Part shown: positions 61,251-64,000 of the stretch, one piece after another
Layout of the letters: each line of letters opens with the position of its first letter
Numbering within the stretch: the first letter of the stretch is position 1
The notes under the pieces: generated by a model
The model's input: only the letters and a program-made list of their open reading frames with translations
What the model was told of the DNA's origin: nothing
Database searches by the model: none
Translations under genes and position numbers: made by a program
NCBI RefSeq assembly: GCF_029023865.1
Contig: NZ_CP118969.1
Span: 62,001-126,000, forward strand
Direction of reading: 5' to 3'
DNA from: Lactococcus lactis
GTDB taxonomy: Bacteria; Bacillota; Bacilli; Lactobacillales; Streptococcaceae
Length of the DNA stretch: 64,000 nucleotides

Positions 61251-61371
61251 AGATGATACAGTCTTTTAATTTTTTAGTATATAGATTTCATGATATAATA
61301 AGAGAATTGGTAAAAAATAAAAGAAATAGCAATAGAATAATCTATTTGCTATTTTTAATGAGGAGGAAAAA

Positions 61372-62535
61372 ATGAAAAACAAAAAAAGCATGATGAATTT
61401 AGCAATTTCTAATCTGTTTTTAGTATTTTTGGGTGCAGGTTTAGTCATTCCTGTTTTGCCAACCCTTAAAGAACAAATGCACTTTTCAGGAACAACAATG
61501 GGAATGATGATTTCTATTTTTGCAATTGCTCAATTGGTTGCTTCACCAGTCGCTGGTGCTTTATCTGATAAAATTGGGCGCAAAAAACTCATTGCCATTG
61601 GAATGATTATTTTTTCTTTTTCTGAACTTTTATTTGGTTTAGCACAAGCGAAAACAGGTTTTTATATTTCGCGAGCGCTAGGGGGTGTCGCAGCTGCGAT
61701 GCTCATGCCTTCAGTTACTGCTTACGTGGCTGATATGACCACAATTGCCGAACGTCCTAAAGCGATGGGACTTGTTTCAGCAGCAATCAGTGGTGGCTTT
61801 ATTATTGGTCCTGGAGTGGGTGGTTTTATTGCCCATTTTGGAATACGTGTTCCTTTTTATGTTGCAGCAATTTTAGCTTTCCTTGGTTTTATTTTAACAA
61901 TCACAATTTTAAAAGAACCAGAGCGCACAATTGAAAGTCATCAAGAAATCGAAAAAGTTTCATTTCTTGATATTCTCAAAAATCCATTATTTGGTTCACT
62001 CTTTATTATAATTTTGATTTCATCATTTGGTTTACAGGCCTTTGAGTCAATTTATAGTATCATGGCAAGTATTAACTTTGGTTTTAGTATGAGTGAAATT
62101 GCTTTGGTAATTACAGTGAGTGGAATTTTAGCTCTCTTTTTCCAACTTTTCTTATTTGATGCAATCGTCAATAAAATTGGTGAACTTGGCTTGATTCAAT
62201 TAACTTTCTTTGCCAGTGCAATCTTCATTGCTGTTATTGCCTTTACAAAATCAAATTTAGTCGTTGCTCTTTCTACATTTGTTGTTTTTCTGGCCTTTGA
62301 TTTATTTAGACCAGCTGTAACAACCTATCTTTCAAAGCATGCGGGAAATCGCCAAGGTGCAATCAATGGCTTGAACTCAGCCTTTACAAGTTTTGGAAAT
62401 ATTTTAGGGCCGATGGCCGCGGGTTATATGTTTGACCTTAACCATTTATTTCCATACTATATCTCTGCGATTATTCTACTGGGAACCGGATTTTTATCAC
62501 TATTCTTAAACAGAAAAAATTTCAGTAAAATCTAA
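61372..62535 (+). CDS. MFS drug-efflux-type transporter
   Basis: 387 residues, 12 helices. Seen: GAGLVIPVLPTLKEQMHFSG, AGALSDKIGRKKLIAIGMII (motif A), ISRALGGVAAAMLMPSVTAY, AISGGFIIGPGVGGFIAHFG (motif C, antiporter signature), NGLNSAFTSFGNILGPMAAG. Similar to the NorA/Bmr/TetA group of proton antiporters. GAGGAGG ribosome binding site. Own terminator. Confidence 0.88.
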   Translation: MKNKKSMMNLAISNLFLVFLGAGLVIPVLPTLKEQMHFSGTTMGMMISIFAIAQLVASPVAGALSDKIGRKKLIAIGMIIFSFSELLFGLAQAKTGFYISRALGGVAAAMLMPSVTAYVADMTTIAERPKAMGLVSAAISGGFIIGPGVGGFIAHFGIRVPFYVAAILAFLGFILTITILKEPERTIESHQEIEKVSFLDILKNPLFGSLFIIILISSFGLQAFESIYSIMASINFGFSMSEIALVITVSGILALFFQLFLFDAIVNKIGELGLIQLTFFASAIFIAVIAFTKSNLVVALSTFVVFLAFDLFRPAVTTYLSKHAGNRQGAINGLNSAFTSFGNILGPMAAGYMFDLNHLFPYYISAIILLGTGFLSLFLNRKNFSKI

Positions 62536-62553
62536 ATATAATTTTTTTATTCA

Positions 62554-62586
62554 AAAAGCCTACACTAATCTGTAGGTTTTTTTGTA
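62554..62586 (+). terminator. Terminator after the MFS gene
   Basis: CCTACA and TGTAGG pair around CTAATC, then T7. Confidence 0.8.
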
Positions 62587-62811
62587 TTTATGTATTAATA
62601 ATAATTAAAAAAGTATTAAATTTCGTAAATGCTAAAGTGGATGAAGTATTACAAAACATAGTATTAAGGTCTGTCTATAAATAACAGTAATTTGTTGATT
62701 TTTAACAATATATGAACTATACTAGAAGCAAAGAAATGTATAAAAAATTTCTATTTTGTCTACTAAGAAATACGTATTCTTAATTATCTAAGAAAATGAG
62801 AAAAGTTTAAT

Positions 62812-63783
62812 ATGAAGTTATCAATTGTAGTTCCGGTGTATAACGAAGAAGAAAGCATCGAAATATTCATAAAGGAAGTGGAAGAAAAAACCAAAAGTTT
62901 ACCATTAGAAAAAATTTTTTATTTTGTAAATGATGGTTCAACTGATAAGACATTAAAAATAATAAAAAAGCTAGCCGAAAAGAGAGATGATATACAATAT
63001 ATCAGTTTTTCGAGAAATTTTGGTAAAGAAGCCGCTCTATTAGCAGGTTTAGAAGTAGCGGTTGGTGACTTTGTTACGATTATGGATGTAGACTTACAAG
63101 ACCCGCCAGAAATGCTTCCAGAAATGTTTGAAAAGTTGCAAGAAGGATATGATGTTGTGGGGACAAGACGAACAAGTCGAACCGGAGAACCTCCTATTCG
63201 CTCTTTCTTTGCAAAGCTTTTCTATAAAATAATAAATAAAATTTCTAAAACACAAATAGTCGATGGTGCGCGTGATTATCGATTGATGACTCGACAAGTG
63301 GTAGATAGCATCTTAAAGCTTCAGGAAAGTAATCGATTTTCCAAAGGTTTGTTTTCTTGGGTGGGTTATGAAATTATTTATTTAGAATATGAGAATAGAG
63401 AACGGAGTAGAGGGCAAACTTCATGGTCTTTTTGGAGTTTATTACGCTATTCTGTTGATGGTTTCGTTAATTTTTCCGAGTTACCATTAAATATAGCAAC
63501 ATTTGTTGGTATCCTTTGTTTTTTTATATCAATCATTCTGAGTCTTTTTTATACAGTAAAAACACTTGTTTGGGGTGATAGCGTACAAGGATTTCCAACA
63601 CTTGTTATCTTAGTTCTAATGTTGGGAGGATTGCAACTTTTAGCCTCTGGAATCATCGGAAAATATTTAGCTAAAACGTTTATTGAAGTAAAAAAACGTC
63701 CTAATTATATCATCAAAGAAAGTAATATAAAATCCGAAGACGAACCATTGAACAATCAGAAAGGTAAAAGGTTAGTAATGTGA
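62812..63783 (+). CDS. GtrB/CsbB-like family 2 glycosyltransferase (second copy)
   Basis: 323 residues; paralogue of 45624-46559. Seen: VVPVYNEEESIEIFIKEVEE, YFVNDGSTDKTL, IMDVDLQDPPEMLPEMFEKL, FSKGLFSWVGYEIIYLEYEN, two C-terminal helices, and KRPNYIIKESNIKSEDE. Predicted to make a polyprenyl-phosphate sugar. The next gene overlaps it by four bases (GTGA), so the pair forms a small GtrB-GtrC-like unit for cell-envelope glycosylation. Confidence 0.88.
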   Translation: MKLSIVVPVYNEEESIEIFIKEVEEKTKSLPLEKIFYFVNDGSTDKTLKIIKKLAEKRDDIQYISFSRNFGKEAALLAGLEVAVGDFVTIMDVDLQDPPEMLPEMFEKLQEGYDVVGTRRTSRTGEPPIRSFFAKLFYKIINKISKTQIVDGARDYRLMTRQVVDSILKLQESNRFSKGLFSWVGYEIIYLEYENRERSRGQTSWSFWSLLRYSVDGFVNFSELPLNIATFVGILCFFISIILSLFYTVKTLVWGDSVQGFPTLVILVLMLGGLQLLASGIIGKYLAKTFIEVKKRPNYIIKESNIKSEDEPLNNQKGKRLVM

Positions 63784-64000
63784 TAAAAAAAGAAAACTTT
63801 CCCTTTCTGCTAATAATCCTTTTTTACATTTTATTTTTTATAACAAATCAAGTTGATTGGTTGGGTGGAGATGCCTTGTGGTTCTCTAAAGTTAATTCTT
63901 CGCCACTTACTTTTGCTATAGATAGATATGAGACTTGGTCCTCTCGATTTTGGATTGAGGGAGCAGTGCTTCAATCAAGTAAAAATCTGTTGATTTTTTT
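63780..64000 (+). CDS. Multi-pass membrane protein, 5' end only
   Basis: GTG start at 63780 overlaps the stop of the glycosyltransferase gene (GTGA). 73 codons are visible: MIKKENFPFLLIILFYILFF (helix 1), ITNQVDWLGGDALWFSKVNS and YETWSSRFWIEGAVLQSSKN. The D-rich loop after helix 1 and the WSSRFxIE motif are seen in GT-C-type or DUF6056-like membrane glycosyltransferases. Cut by the window end. Confidence 0.65.
   Translation, partial: MIKKENFPFLLIILFYILFFITNQVDWLGGDALWFSKVNSSPLTFAIDRYETWSSRFWIEGAVLQSSKNLLIF

Noticed and set aside
1-64000. CRISPR array or cas genes
   Set aside because: No evenly spaced direct repeats with unique spacers and no cas-like proteins; the only repeats are the lcnD-tail modules, the 103-bp pair, IS ends and short dispersed words.

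Overview
The window looks like the chromosome of a dairy-type Lactococcus, most likely Lactococcus lactis subsp. lactis. It is AT-rich, with low-GC Gram-positive Shine-Dalgarno sites. Gene content and order (trpS with a T-box, the copper-inducible yahC-yahD-yaiA-yaiB operon, relA-dtd, a bcaP-like permease, secA, aroF, ptsHI) and the relics of the lactococcin export and lactococcin B genes all point there. The species call rests on remembered protein families; no database was searched.

Layout. 1-17 kb is housekeeping and metabolic: lipoate ligase (cut by the window edge), a phosphodiesterase, an HD protein, trpS, an OsmC-type peroxidase, an amino-acid permease, plsX, a Cof-type HAD phosphatase behind a perfect cre palindrome, an ABC-F protein, a homocysteine synthase (cysD/metY), an SDR, a universal stress protein, and the CopR-type copper operon whose yahD is frameshifted. 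17.1-31.5 kb is an accessory bacteriocin island. It holds lcnC and lcnD fused by a deletion and further broken by frameshifts, a relic of lactococcin B and its immunity gene, at least five further double-glycine-leader peptide genes or relics, several putative immunity genes, three CPBP/Abi-type membrane proteins, a duplicated 150-residue membrane protein, a frameshifted glycosyltransferase and one complete IS4-family element. 32-64 kb returns to core genes: rpmG, rpmF, a P1B-type ATPase, a ParB-like protein, rarA, a second ABC-F protein, prmA, rsmE, a polysaccharide deacetylase, relA, dtd, a TMEM175-like channel, bcaP, plsC, an azoreductase with its MarR regulator, secA, DAHP synthase, ptsH-ptsI, ybaB, tRNA-Leu, an SMR transporter behind an attenuator-like leader, an MFS exporter, and a GtrB-like glycosyltransferase followed by a membrane protein cut by the window end.

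How the parts work together. The island's peptides carry leaders of the kind cut and exported by LcnC (C39 peptidase-ABC) with LcnD (accessory protein). Both exporter genes are dead here and no replacement lies in the window, so the cluster probably survives mainly as immunity genes and silent peptide cassettes. Several cassettes begin with a copy of the last bases of lcnD followed by a shared promoter. This suggests that peptide genes have been shuffled by recombination at the lcnD 3' end.

Two window-wide signals stand out: an 11-base word (CTGTCAGTAAA on either strand), extremely over-represented in core DNA and absent from about 8.7 to 32.5 kb, and an unusual number of single-base indels. 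The second calls for a check of the underlying reads.
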